A stretch of DNA of 64,000 nt from Sphingosinicella sp. YJ22 (GTDB lineage Bacteria; Pseudomonadota; Alphaproteobacteria; Sphingomonadales; Sphingomonadaceae). Positions 44,257-54,212 of the stretch are shown here, piece after piece (the stretch's first letter is position 1; the number at the start of each line of letters is the position of its first letter). Location of the stretch: NCBI RefSeq assembly GCF_011320075.1, contig NZ_JAANPA010000001.1, forward strand, positions 62,001 through 126,000, given 5' to 3'. Position numbers and translations under genes: made by a program. The notes beneath the pieces are model-generated. The model searched no databases. It had not been told where the DNA came from and saw only the letters and a list, made by a program, of their open reading frames with translations.

Positions 44257-45204
44257 TCAGGCGGCCAGGCCGGCGGGAAGCTTGAACACCATGCGCTCGG
44301 TGACGCCTTCGGTCTGCTCCTCAGTCACGTCAAAATGCTCGGCGAGACGGTCGACCATCTCGCGCACCAGAAGCTCGGGCGCCGACGCGCCGGCGGTGAG
44401 GCCGAGCGTGCGCACGCCCTCTAGCCAGCCGAAATCGAGGTCGGCGGCGCGCGCCACGAGCCGCGCGCGCGCCCCGGAGCGCTCGGCGACCTCGACGAGG
44501 CGCAGCGAGTTGGAGCTGTTGCCGGCGCCGATCACGATCACCGCGTCGCATTGTCCGGCGATCGCCTTGACCGCCGCCTGGCGGTTGGACGTCGCGTAGC
44601 AGATGTCCTCGCTGCGCGGCGCCTGGATCAGCGGAAAGCGGCGCTTGAGAACGCCGAGGATCTCGGCGGTGTCGTCGACCGACAAAGTGGTCTGGGTGAG
44701 GAAGGCGAGCCGCTCGGGATCGGCGGGCGCCACTGCCTCGGCATCCGCGGCGGTCTCGATCAGGGTCATGCTGCCCTGCGGGACCTGGCCGAACGACCCG
44801 ATCACCTCGGGGTGGCCGGCATGGCCGACGAACAGGATGTGCTTGCCCTGCTCGACGAGCCGCTCGGCCTGGCGGTGGACCTTGGAGACGAGGGGGCAGG
44901 TCGCGTCGACATAGGTGAGGCCGCGCTCCTCCGCCTTGGCCGGCACCGCCTTGGGCACGCCATGGGCGGAGAACACCACCGGCACGTCGTCCGGAACCTC
45001 GTCCAGCTCGGTGACGAACACCGCGCCCTTCGCCTTCAGGCTGTCGACGACGAACTTGTTGTGGACGATCTCGTGGCGGACATAGACCGGCGCTCCCCAC
45101 CGTTCGAGAGCGAGCTCGACGATTCGGATGGCGCGGTCGACGCCGGCGCAGAATCCGCGAGGCGCGGCGATGAGCAGGTGGAGAGGGGGCTTCGTGTCGG
45201 TCAT
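44257..45204 (-). CDS. ispH: 4-hydroxy-3-methylbut-2-enyl diphosphate reductase
   Basis: The 315-residue iron-sulfur enzyme makes IPP and DMAPP in the last step of the MEP pathway. The three cluster cysteines are in [22 protein letters not shown] and [10 protein letters not shown]. The conserved VRHEIVHN and IGAGNSSNS are also present. ATG 45204 gives the usual length; an upstream TTG would add 13 residues. ispE of the same pathway is at 14850, 30 kb away. Confidence 0.95.
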   Translation of the reverse strand: MTDTKPPLHLLIAAPRGFCAGVDRAIRIVELALERWGAPVYVRHEIVHNKFVVDSLKAKGAVFVTELDEVPDDVPVVFSAHGVPKAVPAKAEERGLTYVDATCPLVSKVHRQAERLVEQGKHILFVGHAGHPEVIGSFGQVPQGSMTLIETAADAEAVAPADPERLAFLTQTTLSVDDTAEILGVLKRRFPLIQAPRSEDICYATSNRQAAVKAIAGQCDAVIVIGAGNSSNSLRLVEVAERSGARARLVARAADLDFGWLEGVRTLGLTAGASAPELLVREMVDRLAEHFDVTEEQTEGVTERMVFKLPAGLAA

Positions 45205-45329
45205 TGGCTGGGCTGATATGGGCCCTATTCGATTGCTTGCCACCTTGCCAGCCGCTTCCTATGGTCCGCCGGCCCGTTCGGCCCCCGCCGACGTCATGCC
45301 CGCTTGCACTGCCTGAGGAAGTTTCACCT

Positions 45330-45968
45330 GTGTCCAGATTGCTAATCGCCGCCACGGCCGTTCTTCCCCTCGTCCTGACCGGCTGCGCGAGGAGCGGCGA
45401 CATCTTCGAAGGCGGAATCCTCACCACCTATTCGCCCTGTCCGCCGGCCGCCATTCCGGCGCCCGCCGGCGACATCACCCTGTTCAATCCCGCCGACAGC
45501 CGCGACTCCACCGCGATCGACGTGGTCGCGACCATTTCCAACGTGCGCGCCTCCTGCAACGCGCAGGGCGATCGCCTGGTGACCAACGCCAGCTTCGAGG
45601 TGTTCGCCCAGCGGCGCGACAATCGCGGCGCCCGCGACGTCGTCCTGCCCTATTTCGCCACGGTGGTGCAGGGCGGCCAGAATGTCGTCGCCAAGCGCAC
45701 CGGCAACGTTCTGCTCCGCTTCGCCGATGGCCAGTACCGCGCCAGCGCCGCGGCGACCGCTCAGTCGTCGGTGTCGGCCGCGGCCGCGACCCTGCCGGCG
45801 AACATCCAGCAGCAGATCACCCGCCGCCGCCGCGCCGGCGATCCGAACGCCGCGCTCGACCCGATGTCGGACCCAGCCGTGCGCGCCGCCGTCGAGCAGG
45901 CGCGCTACGAGCTGCTCGTCGGCTTCGAGCTGACCGCCGACCAGCTACGCTACAACGCCACGCGCTAG
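45330..45968 (+). CDS. lipoprotein of unknown function
   Basis: The 212-residue product has a lipoprotein signal ending LVLTGC. The mature part has SPCPPAAIPAPAGDITLFNP and a beta-rich region (VATISNVRASC, NASFEVFAQRR). A helical end follows with TLPANIQQQITRRRRAGDPNAALDPMSDPAVRAAV. I do not recognise a named family. GTG 45330 has GAGGAAG at 8 bases and begins the signal peptide; the frame is open upstream but overlaps ispH. It precedes the glycine riboswitch. Confidence 0.68.
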   Translation: MSRLLIAATAVLPLVLTGCARSGDIFEGGILTTYSPCPPAAIPAPAGDITLFNPADSRDSTAIDVVATISNVRASCNAQGDRLVTNASFEVFAQRRDNRGARDVVLPYFATVVQGGQNVVAKRTGNVLLRFADGQYRASAAATAQSSVSAAAATLPANIQQQITRRRRAGDPNAALDPMSDPAVRAAVEQARYELLVGFELTADQLRYNATR

Positions 45969-46033
45969 GCGTTGACAGGGCCGGCGGCTGCGCCCAGAGC
46001 AGCCGCGTCCTCGGCGGCCTGGCCGCTGCTGGA

Positions 46034-46231
46034 CGCGCGGGAGAGACCCGCTGTCGCCTTTCGGGGCTATGGCGGGCGCCGAAGGAGCAACCGCCCCGGA
46101 ATCTCTCAGGCAAAGGGACCGCGCGGACAGTCGGGACGCTCTGGAAAGCGCTCGCGAAAGCGGGCCACCGAAGGGGTAACCCGCCGTCGCCAAGGCGAAG
46201 GCGGGGAAAGCTCTCAGGTCCCGGTGACAGA
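46034..46231 (+). ncRNA. tandem glycine riboswitch
   Basis: Two glycine aptamers stand in series upstream of gcvT. Aptamer 1 (about 46034-46126) has GGGAGAGAC at the start and GAATCTCTCAGGCAAAGGGACC in two parts at its end. Aptamer 2 (about 46137-46231) has CTCTGGAAAGCGC at the start, GCCACCGAAGGGG in the middle and AAGCTCTCAGGTCCCGGTGAC near the end. These are the conserved cores of the gcvT-type riboswitch. The 72 bases after aptamer 2 contain competing GGCC/CCGG and AGGCA/TGCCT stems before the ribosome site (CGGAG), so control is probably at folding over the start region. Binding of glycine should switch on the cleavage system. Confidence 0.93.
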
Positions 46232-46303
46232 GGGGGTATCGAACCGGCCGCGACTGTCCTAGGCAGCCGGCCCGATGCCTGAAGCCGTCACGGAGATCCT
46301 GGT

Positions 46304-47416
46304 GTGAGCGAAACCGACCTCAAGCTTCCCCTCGACGCATGGCACCGCGCCCAGGGCGCGCGCATGGTCTCCTTCGCCCGCTACGAGATGCCCATCCAAT
46401 ATGAGGGCATCATCGCCGAGCATCGCTGGACGCGCGAATCGGCCGGTCTGTTCGACGTCAGCCACATGGGCCAGCTGGTCATCGCCGGCCGCGACGCCGA
46501 ATGGGGCCTCGAGGCCCTGCTCCCCGCCGACCTCGCCATCCTCAAGGACGGCCGCCTGCGCTACTCGCTGCTGCTGCGCGAGGATGCCGGGATCATCGAC
46601 GATCTGATGGTCACGCGGCGCGGCGACCATTTCTACATGGTGGTCAACGGCGCCACCAAGCATGGCGACATCGATCATATGCGCACGACTCTGCCCAGCG
46701 GGGTGGTGCTCGACCATATGACCCAGCAGGCGCTGCTCGCGCTCCAAGGACCGAAAGCCGTGGACGTCATGGCGCGGGTCGCGCCGGGCGCCGAGGAACT
46801 GACCTTCATGACCGGCGGCGGCTTCGACATTGGCGGCGTGCGCGCCTGGATCAGCCGCTCGGGCTATACCGGCGAGGACGGCTTCGAGATATCCGTCGAG
46901 GCCCGCAACGTCGGGGATGTCGCCGCACTCCTCGTCGCGCAGCCCGAAGTGAAGCCGATCGGCCTCGGCGCGCGCGATTCGCTGCGGCTCGAGGCCGGGC
47001 TCCCGCTTTATGGCCACGATCTCGACGAGACGACGACTCCGGTCGAGGCCGACCTTACCTTCGCCCTGTCCAAGCGCCGGCGCGAAAGCGGCGGATTTCC
47101 CGGCGTCCAGCGTATCCTCACCGAGCTCGACAAGGGTCCGATCCGCAAGCGCGTCGGCCTGTTCGTCGAGGGGCGCCAGCCGGTCCGCGAAGGCGCGCTC
47201 GTCGTCGACGCGGAAGGCTCCGAGGTCGGCAAGGTGACGAGCGGCGGCTTCTCGCCGACGCTCGAGCGGCCGATCGCCATGGCCTATGTCCCCGCCGCCG
47301 CCGCCGTTCCGGGCACGGAAATCCTGGTCGAGCAGCGCGGCAAGATCTTCAAGGCCGAAGTGGCTCAGATGCCCTTCGTCCCCCATCGCTACCATCGCAA
47401 GGGAGCCTCGGCATGA
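46304..47416 (+). CDS. gcvT: glycine cleavage system T protein (aminomethyltransferase)
   Basis: The 370-residue T protein moves the one-carbon unit from the H-protein arm to tetrahydrofolate and releases ammonia. Motifs include [10 protein letters not shown], the folate-binding region with [27 protein letters not shown] and [19 protein letters not shown]. The start is GTG 46304 with GGAG at 8 bases. It is first in the riboswitch-led gcv operon and overlaps gcvH by four bases. Confidence 0.95.
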   Translation: MSETDLKLPLDAWHRAQGARMVSFARYEMPIQYEGIIAEHRWTRESAGLFDVSHMGQLVIAGRDAEWGLEALLPADLAILKDGRLRYSLLLREDAGIIDDLMVTRRGDHFYMVVNGATKHGDIDHMRTTLPSGVVLDHMTQQALLALQGPKAVDVMARVAPGAEELTFMTGGGFDIGGVRAWISRSGYTGEDGFEISVEARNVGDVAALLVAQPEVKPIGLGARDSLRLEAGLPLYGHDLDETTTPVEADLTFALSKRRRESGGFPGVQRILTELDKGPIRKRVGLFVEGRQPVREGALVVDAEGSEVGKVTSGGFSPTLERPIAMAYVPAAAAVPGTEILVEQRGKIFKAEVAQMPFVPHRYHRKGASA

Positions 47417-47784
47417 GCGTCTATTTCACCAAGGATCATGAGTGGGTGCGCGTCGACGGCGACACCGGCACCGTCGGAATCACCGATTATGCCCAGGGCC
47501 AGCTCGGCGACATCGTCTTCGTCGAAGTGCCCGAGGCGGGCCGCCAGGTCGACAAGGGCGGCGACTCCGCGGTGGTCGAGTCGGTGAAGGCCGCGTCGGA
47601 CATCTACGCGCCGGTCGGCGGTGAAGTGATCGAGGGCAATGCCGCGCTCGCCGACGAGCCGAGCCTGGTCAACACCGACCCCGAGGGCGAGGGCTGGTTC
47701 TTCAAGATGCGCATCGCCGATCCGTCCGAGCTCGACGGCCTGATGGACGCGGACGCCTACCGCGCCTTCCTCGCCGACCAGTAA
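47413..47784 (+). CDS. gcvH: glycine cleavage system H protein
   Basis: The 123-residue lipoyl carrier shuttles the aminomethyl group between P, T and L proteins. It has [24 protein letters not shown] and the lipoylated Lys in [19 protein letters not shown]. The ATG overlaps the gcvT stop (ATGA). A methyltransferase gene follows after 27 bases. Confidence 0.96.
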   Translation: MSVYFTKDHEWVRVDGDTGTVGITDYAQGQLGDIVFVEVPEAGRQVDKGGDSAVVESVKAASDIYAPVGGEVIEGNAALADEPSLVNTDPEGEGWFFKMRIADPSELDGLMDADAYRAFLADQ

Positions 47785-47811
47785 GCCAAGGGCGCCGCGG
47801 GAGCCGAACCG

Positions 47812-48603
47812 ATGGTCAACGCCGCATCACGCTGGTCCGCCGCCGACTACGCGCAGAATGCCGGTTTCGTGCCGGCGCTGGGCGCCGCGGCCTTGGCCCT
47901 GCTCGATCCCAAGCCGGGCGAGTTCGTGATCGACATTGGCTGCGGGGACGGGGTGCTCACCGAGCGGATCGCCCGAGCCGGCGCGAAGGCAATCGGCCTC
48001 GACGCCTCCGCCGACATGGTCGAGGCGGCGCGGGCGAGGGGCATCGACGCCTTCGTCGCCGATTGCCAGACGCTCGACCTCGACCGTCAGGTCGAACGGT
48101 TCGGCCAGTTCGACGCGGCCTTCTCCAACGCGGCGCTGCACTGGATGCTCGATCCTTCGGCGGTGGCGCGCGGCGTGTTCAACCTGCTCCGCGCCGGCGG
48201 GCGCTTCGTCGGCGAGATGGGCGGGGAGGGCAATCTCGCCATCCTGCGCCGCGGCCTTCGCGACGAGCTCGCCGGGCGCGGCTATTCGCTGCCGGCGGAA
48301 GACCCGCAATGGTATGCGAGCCCCGCGGACTTCGAGGCGATCTATCGCGCCGCGGGCTTCACCGGAATCCAGACCGATCTGGTCGCCAGGTCGACACCGC
48401 TCCCCGCTGGCATCCGCGGCTGGATCAAGACCTTCCGCTCGGGCCTGCTCGACGTTGTCGGCGTCCCCGAGGACCAGCGCGAGGCGATCGCCGCCGCCGT
48501 CGAGCACCGCTTGGCGCCGGAGCTGCGCCAGCCGGACGGCAGCCTCCACGCCGACTATGTCCGCCTCCGCTTCAGGATGCACAAACCCCAAGCAGCGAGC
48601 TGA
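47812..48603 (+). CDS. class I SAM-dependent methyltransferase inside the gcv operon
   Basis: The 263-residue product has the SAM-binding motif VIDIGCGDGVLTERIA near residue 39, an acidic end of strand 2 in GLDASADM, and FDAAFSNAALHWM (motif post-I). This pattern resembles trans-aconitate 2-methyltransferase-like enzymes. Substrate unknown. It sits between gcvH and gcvPA in the same direction with short gaps (27 and 6 bases), so it should be induced by glycine together with the cleavage system, which feeds one-carbon units toward SAM (inference). Confidence 0.8.
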   Translation: MVNAASRWSAADYAQNAGFVPALGAAALALLDPKPGEFVIDIGCGDGVLTERIARAGAKAIGLDASADMVEAARARGIDAFVADCQTLDLDRQVERFGQFDAAFSNAALHWMLDPSAVARGVFNLLRAGGRFVGEMGGEGNLAILRRGLRDELAGRGYSLPAEDPQWYASPADFEAIYRAAGFTGIQTDLVARSTPLPAGIRGWIKTFRSGLLDVVGVPEDQREAIAAAVEHRLAPELRQPDGSLHADYVRLRFRMHKPQAAS

Positions 48604-48609
48604 ACCCGC

Positions 48610-49968
48610 ATGCGTTATCTTCCCCTCTCACAGACCGACCGCGAGCAGATGCTCGGCGTCATCGGCGCCGGGTCGGTCGACGATCTATTCGTCGACGTGC
48701 CCGCAGCGGCGCGGCTCGACGGCGCGATCGCCGATCTGCCGAACCACGCCTCCGAGCTGTCGGTCGAGCGCCAGCTCGGCGCGATGGCGCGCAAGAACCT
48801 GGTCGCGGGCGAGGTGCCCTTCTTCCTCGGCGCGGGCGCCTACCGTCACCATGTCCCGGCAAGCGTCGATCACATCATCCAGCGCGGCGAGTTCCTGACC
48901 AGCTACACGCCCTACCAGCCGGAGATCGCCCAGGGCACGCTCCAGGTCCTGTTCGAGTTTCAGACCCAGGTCGCGCGCCTGTTCGGCTGCGACGTCGCCA
49001 ACGCGTCGATGTATGACGGCTCGACCGCCTGCTGGGAGGCGATCACCATGGCGCGGCGCGTGACCAAGCGCGCCAAGGCGATCCTGTCGGGCGGGCTCCA
49101 TCCGCACTATGTCTCGGTCGCGAACACGATGGCGAAGTTCACCGGCGACGTGCTCGACACGCGCGTGCCGGAGCTGAGTGCCGAGACTGACACGCAGAAC
49201 CTGATCGAGGCGATCGACGACGATACGTCCTGCGTCGTCGTCCAATATCCCGACATCCTCGGCCGCATCGACGACCTCAGCGCGCTCGCCGAGGCGTGCC
49301 ACGCCAGGAAGGCGCTGCTGGTCGCCGTCGTCACCGAGCCGGTTGCGCTCGGCGCGATCCGCTCGCCGGGCGAGATGGGCGCCGACATCGTCGTCGGCGA
49401 GGGCCAGTCGATCGGCGTCGGCCTTCAGTTCGGCGGGCCCTATGTCGGCTTGTTCGCCTGCTCGGAGAAGCTGGTCCGCCAGATGCCGGGCCGCCTCACC
49501 GGCCAGACGGTTGACGCGGAAGGCAAGCGCGGCTTCGTTCTCACCCTGTCGACCCGCGAGCAGCATATCCGCCGCGAGAAGGCGACGTCGAACATCTGCA
49601 CCAGCTCGGTGCTGTGTGCGCTCGCCTGGACCGCGCACATGACGTTGCTCGGAGAGAAGGGCCTTCGCCAGCTTGCCGCGCTCAACCACGCCAAGGCGGT
49701 CGCCGCGGCCGAGCGGCTCGCCAAGGTGCCCGGCGTAAGCGTCATCAACGACAGCTTCTTCAACGAATTCACCCTTCGCCTGCCCAAGGAAGCGCGCCCC
49801 GCCGTGCGCGCGATGGCCGAAAGGGGCGTGCTTGGCGGGGTGTCGCTCGGCCGGCTCTATCCGGACGCCGCCGGGCTTCAGAACGGACTGGTTGTGGCGG
49901 TGACCGAGACGGTGACCGACGAGGATGTTGAAGCGCTCAGCGTAGCGCTCGAGGAGGTGCTGGCGTGA
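48610..49968 (+). CDS. gcvPA: glycine dehydrogenase (decarboxylating) subunit 1
   Basis: The 452-residue subunit is the N-terminal half of the P protein in its split form. It has [27 protein letters not shown], the [12 protein letters not shown] segment and the SICT-like [15 protein letters not shown]. It pairs with GcvPB to decarboxylate glycine with PLP. The stop overlaps the gcvPB start (GTGA). Confidence 0.95.
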   Translation: MRYLPLSQTDREQMLGVIGAGSVDDLFVDVPAAARLDGAIADLPNHASELSVERQLGAMARKNLVAGEVPFFLGAGAYRHHVPASVDHIIQRGEFLTSYTPYQPEIAQGTLQVLFEFQTQVARLFGCDVANASMYDGSTACWEAITMARRVTKRAKAILSGGLHPHYVSVANTMAKFTGDVLDTRVPELSAETDTQNLIEAIDDDTSCVVVQYPDILGRIDDLSALAEACHARKALLVAVVTEPVALGAIRSPGEMGADIVVGEGQSIGVGLQFGGPYVGLFACSEKLVRQMPGRLTGQTVDAEGKRGFVLTLSTREQHIRREKATSNICTSSVLCALAWTAHMTLLGEKGLRQLAALNHAKAVAAAERLAKVPGVSVINDSFFNEFTLRLPKEARPAVRAMAERGVLGGVSLGRLYPDAAGLQNGLVVAVTETVTDEDVEALSVALEEVLA

Positions 49969-51530
49969 CCATCAACCAGAGCGGCTGGCGCCCGACTGCG
50001 CCCGAGGCCGGCGAGACCAAGGCGAGCACCTTTACCGGCAACCGCGCGCTGATGCTCGAAGAGGCGTTGCTGTTCGAGATCGGCGACACCGACACGACCG
50101 GCGTCGATTTCGCCGCGATTCCCGCGGGCGCCTCGCGCCTCGGCGGTCTCGACCGCAACCGGACGATCGGTCTTGCGGGCCTGTCCGAGCCGGAGGCGGT
50201 GCGTCACTACACGCGCCTCAGCCGGCAGAATTACGCGATCGACCTCGGCCTGTTCCCGCTCGGCTCGTGCACGATGAAGCACAATCCGAGGCTCAACGAG
50301 AAAGTCGCGCGGATGTCGGGCTTCGCCGACATCCACCCGCTCCAGCCGCTCGACACGGTGCAGGGCGCGCTCGAGCTCATCCACGTGCTCGGCAAGTGGC
50401 TGGTCAAGCTGACCGGCATGCATTCGGTGGCGATGAGCCCCAAGGCCGGCGCCCATGGCGAGCTGTGCGGCCTGCTCGCGATCCGCTCGGCGCTGGAAGC
50501 GCGCGGCGACAAGCGCGAGGTCATCCTCGTTCCGGAAAGCGCCCACGGCACCAATCCTGCGACGGCGGCATTCGCCGGCTACCGGGTCGAGGACATCCCG
50601 GCGACGAGCCGCGGCCGCGTCGACCTCGAGGCGCTGAAGACGCGGCTCGGGCCGGACGTCGCCGGCGTGATGATCACCAACCCTAACACCTGCGGCCTGT
50701 TCGAGCCGGACATGATCGCGATCAGCGAGGCGGTCCATGAAGCCGGCGGCTTCGTCTACTGCGACGGCGCCAATTTCAACGCGATCGTCGGCCGGGTCCG
50801 TCCGGGCGACCTCGGCATCGACGCGATGCACATCAACCTCCACAAGACCTTCTCCACCCCGCACGGCGGCGGCGGCCCGGGCTCCGGACCGGTGGTCTTC
50901 TCGGAGGCGCTGACCCCGTTCGCTCCGCTGCCTTTCGTCGAGAAGCAGGGGGACCATTATGCCCTGGTCGAGGAGGAGACGGCCGAGGAGCATCATGGCC
51001 GCAGCTTCGGCCGAATGGTCGCCTTCCACGGCCAGATGGGGATGTTCACGCGGGCGCTGAGCTACATCCTCAGCCACGGCGCAGATGGACTTCGCCAAGT
51101 TGCCGAGGACGCGGTGCTCAACGCCAACTACATCCTCAGGAGCCTCGACGGCGTGCTCGACGCGCCGTTCGGCGGCAGCGGCCCGTGCATGCACGAGGCG
51201 CTGTTCAGCGACAAAGGCTTCGGCGAGGGCCTGACCACGCTCGATCTGGCGAAAGCGCTGATCGACGAGGGCTTCCACCCGATGACCATGTACTTCCCGC
51301 TGGTCGTCCACGGCGCGATGCTGGTGGAACCGACCGAGACCGAGTCCAAGGCGGCACTCGACCAGTTCATCGGCGCCCTGCGCTCGGTGGCCGAGCGGGC
51401 CAAGGCCGGCGACCAGAGCCTCAAGGCGGCGCCGATCCACGCGCCGCGCCGCCGTCTCGACGAGACGTTGGCGGCGCGCAAGCCGGTGCTGGTGTGGAAG
51501 GATCCGGAGCCGGCCCAAGCGGCGGAGTGA
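49965..51530 (+). CDS. gcvPB: glycine dehydrogenase (decarboxylating) subunit 2
   Basis: The 521-residue subunit carries the PLP site: the lysine in [16 protein letters not shown], with [12 protein letters not shown] and [13 protein letters not shown] upstream. [13 protein letters not shown] near residue 93 is also conserved. GTG 49965 overlaps the gcvPA stop. The DUF938 gene overlaps its own stop by one base. The split PA/PB arrangement is seen in many alphaproteobacteria and Gram-positives. Confidence 0.95.
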   Translation: MTINQSGWRPTAPEAGETKASTFTGNRALMLEEALLFEIGDTDTTGVDFAAIPAGASRLGGLDRNRTIGLAGLSEPEAVRHYTRLSRQNYAIDLGLFPLGSCTMKHNPRLNEKVARMSGFADIHPLQPLDTVQGALELIHVLGKWLVKLTGMHSVAMSPKAGAHGELCGLLAIRSALEARGDKREVILVPESAHGTNPATAAFAGYRVEDIPATSRGRVDLEALKTRLGPDVAGVMITNPNTCGLFEPDMIAISEAVHEAGGFVYCDGANFNAIVGRVRPGDLGIDAMHINLHKTFSTPHGGGGPGSGPVVFSEALTPFAPLPFVEKQGDHYALVEEETAEEHHGRSFGRMVAFHGQMGMFTRALSYILSHGADGLRQVAEDAVLNANYILRSLDGVLDAPFGGSGPCMHEALFSDKGFGEGLTTLDLAKALIDEGFHPMTMYFPLVVHGAMLVEPTETESKAALDQFIGALRSVAERAKAGDQSLKAAPIHAPRRRLDETLAARKPVLVWKDPEPAQAAE

Positions 51531-52168
51531 TGGCGGAACCGCCGCAGCCTTTCGTGTTCGAGCCCGGCGCGGGCCCGCAGCGGCGCGTGGCGCCACATGT
51601 GGCGCGCAACGCCGTGCCGATAACCGAGGTGCTGCGCGGCGTGCTTCCGCCGGCCGGGCTGGTGCTTGAGGTGGCGAGCGGAACGGGAGAGCACGCGCTC
51701 CACTTCGCCCGCGCCTTTCCGGCGCTGACCTTCCAGCCGACCGATCCCGATCCGCTGGCGCTGTCGTCGATCGCGGCGTGGCGCAGCGAGGCTCCGGACA
51801 ATCTGCTGCCGCCGCTGATGCTGGACGCGGCCGGCGAGGACTGGCCGCTCGACCGCGCCGATGCGCTGCTGTGCATCAACATGGTCCATATCAGCCCGTG
51901 GGCGGCGACTTTGGGCCTGCTGCAGGGCGCGTCGCGTGTCCTGTCGGCCGGAGCGCCTCTGGTCCTCTACGGCGCCTACCGCCGCACCGGCGTCCCGACC
52001 GCGCCGAGCAACGAGGCGTTCGACGAGTCCCTCAGGGCCCGCAATCCCGAATGGGGCCTGCGCCTGCTCGAGGATGTCGTGGCGGAAGCGGGGGCCGTCG
52101 GCTTCTCACTTGAGAGCGTCGTCGACATGCCGGCCAACAACGTCACCGTCATTCTCCGGCGCGGCTGA
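51530..52168 (+). CDS. DUF938 methyltransferase-like protein
   Basis: The 212-residue product shows the DUF938 pattern: an N-terminal HVARNAVPITEVL, then VLEVASGTGEHALHFA (SAM-binding loop) and INMVHISPWAATLGLL. The family fold is SAM-dependent methyltransferase, with no settled substrate. The ATG overlaps the gcvPB stop (TGATG), so it is the last gene of the gcv transcript. Its final 63 bases overlap the PAP2-like gene on the other strand. Confidence 0.85.
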   Translation: MAEPPQPFVFEPGAGPQRRVAPHVARNAVPITEVLRGVLPPAGLVLEVASGTGEHALHFARAFPALTFQPTDPDPLALSSIAAWRSEAPDNLLPPLMLDAAGEDWPLDRADALLCINMVHISPWAATLGLLQGASRVLSAGAPLVLYGAYRRTGVPTAPSNEAFDESLRARNPEWGLRLLEDVVAEAGAVGFSLESVVDMPANNVTVILRRG

Positions 52169-52774
52169 TCGGCGCACCGGCCGCGGCGTTCCGTCGCCGA
52201 GGTCCGCGCCGGCCAGCCAGAGCAGAAGGAGCGGCCAGAAGAGCCCGAGCGCCCAGCCGCCGATCACGTCGCTCGGCCAGGCGAGGCCGTTGACGAGCTC
52301 AAGCGCCCCGACGGCGAGCGCGAGCGACACGGCGAGGCCCGCCCAGATCGGCCGCCACGGCCGGTGCCGGGTGAGCAGGAAGGCGAGCCCGAGCCAGGTC
52401 GCGGCGGCGCTGGCCACCGCGCTATTGGGGAACAGCGAGGTCTGCGTCTGCGCCATCCGTTCGGCCGGCAGCGGGCGGAGCGACGCGGTCAGGCTGCCTA
52501 GATATTCGGCCAGCACCAGCGCGCCGGTGGTGATCGCGATCAGGAGCAGGGCGCCCCGCCATTGCCGCCGCACGGCGAGGAAGGCGGCGCCTGCTCCGCC
52601 CATCGCCGCGAGGACGAGGGGGCCGGTCACCTGCTCGGCGATCGCCCCGGCCGCGGCGAGGTCCGGACGGTCCTCGGCGTGGAGCAGCACGAACAGGCCC
52701 CGGTCGAACTCGGTGCCGCCGAACAGCAGCATGACCAAGAAGGAAAGCAGCAGCCCGGCAAGGACGATGGGCAC
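52106..52774 (-). CDS. PAP2-like membrane protein with degenerate active site
   Basis: The 222-residue product has five to six helices and the general layout of PAP2 lipid phosphatases. The key residues are changed: the usual PSGH appears as PNSAVAS, and the usual SRxxxxxHxxxD appears as LELVNGLAWPSD, so both histidines are missing. It may bind lipid without hydrolysing it. GTG 52774 is chosen because it starts the first helix, 7 bases after the upstream stop. The C-terminal 63 bases overlap the DUF938 gene, a long convergent overlap. Confidence 0.6.
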   Translation of the reverse strand: MPIVLAGLLLSFLVMLLFGGTEFDRGLFVLLHAEDRPDLAAAGAIAEQVTGPLVLAAMGGAGAAFLAVRRQWRGALLLIAITTGALVLAEYLGSLTASLRPLPAERMAQTQTSLFPNSAVASAAATWLGLAFLLTRHRPWRPIWAGLAVSLALAVGALELVNGLAWPSDVIGGWALGLFWPLLLLWLAGADLGDGTPRPVRRSAAPENDGDVVGRHVDDALK

Positions 52775-52781
52775 CGCGGGC

Positions 52782-53639
52782 TCAGTTGCCGATCCGCGCG
52801 GCCTGCCAGCCCTCGCCGGCCATGGCCGCGCCGTCGACCCTGCCGACGAAGCGTCGCGATCCGCCGCCGAGGTCGGCCGCAAAGGCGATCTGCGGCCCGC
52901 GTAGCTGCACGTCGCGTAGCGGCGTCGAGCGGCCGTTCGCCTCGATCGTGCCGGACACCTGCTGGAATTGCTGGCGCAGCGTCAGCCTGGCCTCGCCCTC
53001 GCCGGTGCGCAGCTGCCAGCGTCCCTCGACCCGGGCCGGGACGATCCACAGGAAGATGTTGCTGTTCTGGACGTTGCGGCGCGCGTCCGGCTGCCAGTCG
53101 CCCATGTCGAACGTGTTGCTGACCACCCGCGCGCCCGGCCGCATCTCGCCGAGAATGCGCGGCCGAAGCTGCATGTTGATTTCGGGCAGCAGGTAGAGCG
53201 TCAGCACCGTCGCGTCGCCGAGCGGAGTCACGAACAGGTCCTGCTGGCGGAACGTCACTCGGTCGCCGACTCCGGCGCGCAGCGCGTTGGCGGTCGATTC
53301 GCGGATCCGCGCCGGGTCGAGATCGACTCCGAGGCCGCGGGCGCCCTTGTCGCGCGCCGCGATGATCGGGATTCGGCCGTCGCCGGAGCCGAGGTCGACG
53401 ACGACGTCATCGGCAGTGGTGCCGGCAAGGTCGAGCATCGCGCGGACGATGTCATATTCGGTCGAGACGAACGGCACATCGAGGTCGGGCCGCTGCCCGG
53501 CGAGCGTCGCCGGGTCATATTCGGGCACCGCCTGCGGCTCGGGCGGGCGGCTGCGCTGGTAGATCCAGTAACCGGCCAGGCCGAGCAGCGCGACCAGCGC
53601 GCCGGTCAGTACGGCCCGCATGAAGGAACGTTTGAACAT
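52782..53639 (-). CDS. membrane-anchored class I methyltransferase-like protein
   Basis: The 285-residue product starts with one transmembrane helix (residues 8-28), then a methyltransferase domain with VVVDLGSGDGRIPIIAA near residue 76, LGVDLDPARI and VLTLYLLPEIN. A C-terminal beta-rich region follows (about residues 205-285). The catalytic face would lie outside the cytoplasm if the helix is a signal anchor, which would be odd for a SAM enzyme; an inward orientation is more likely. The ATG at 53639 lacks a close ribosome site. It is upstream of the PAP2-like gene by 7 bases. Confidence 0.72.
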   Translation of the reverse strand: MFKRSFMRAVLTGALVALLGLAGYWIYQRSRPPEPQAVPEYDPATLAGQRPDLDVPFVSTEYDIVRAMLDLAGTTADDVVVDLGSGDGRIPIIAARDKGARGLGVDLDPARIRESTANALRAGVGDRVTFRQQDLFVTPLGDATVLTLYLLPEINMQLRPRILGEMRPGARVVSNTFDMGDWQPDARRNVQNSNIFLWIVPARVEGRWQLRTGEGEARLTLRQQFQQVSGTIEANGRSTPLRDVQLRGPQIAFAADLGGGSRRFVGRVDGAAMAGEGWQAARIGN

Positions 53640-53750
53640 GATAAGGCTGACTCTCCCTCGCCCGCTCGGCCTGCGCTGAACTCTTAGCAGCCGTTGCGGC
53701 TCCGAAAAGCCCGGCTTGTCGGCCCGTGATTTTGCGGGGATGAAGGACGG

Positions 53751-54212
53751 ATGACTCCGCTCCATCCCAGTCAGGTCACCCTGCTGCGCATCCGCTTCGC
53801 GATCGCGGGCGCGGTCCTGGCCGCTCTCCTCCTGGTCGGCGAGCTGGTTGCGGCGGAGGCCAACCCGCTGCCGTTCGGTACGGCGCTGGGCGCCGGCTTG
53901 GTGCTGATCCTGATCGGCGTGTGGCGCATGCCGATGCGGCGCTATGCCGCCTGGGGCTATCGCATGGAGGAGGACGAGCTCGCCGTCCGACACGGCCTCC
54001 TCGTCCGCGCGCTGTCGCTCGTGCCGTTCGGCCGGGTCCAGCATATCGATCTTGCGCAGGGGCCGCTGGAGCGCGCCCTCGGCCTCGCCACTCTGGTGCT
54101 CAACACCGCCGGCACGCGCGGCGCGGCGGTCCGCCTGCCGGGCCTCGCCCAGGCCGATGCCGAGCGAATCCGCGACCATATCCGCGGCAAGATCCGCCAA
54201 GACCTGCTGTGA
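53751..54212 (+). CDS. bacterial PH-domain membrane protein, YdbS-like
   Basis: The 153-residue product has two helices (residues 12-34 and 41-60) and one bPH2 domain (RMEEDELAVRHGLLVRALSLVPFGRVQHIDLAQGP in two parts, residues 70-105). It is of the YdbS type. It overlaps the next bPH2 gene by four bases (GTGA); such pairs are usual and probably form one membrane complex. AAGGA stands close to the ATG. Confidence 0.85.
   Translation: MTPLHPSQVTLLRIRFAIAGAVLAALLLVGELVAAEANPLPFGTALGAGLVLILIGVWRMPMRRYAAWGYRMEEDELAVRHGLLVRALSLVPFGRVQHIDLAQGPLERALGLATLVLNTAGTRGAAVRLPGLAQADAERIRDHIRGKIRQDLL

Noticed and set aside
45972-45977. TTGACA as a -35 for the gcv riboswitch transcript
   Set aside because: No acceptable -10 lies 16-18 bases downstream; the match alone is not enough.
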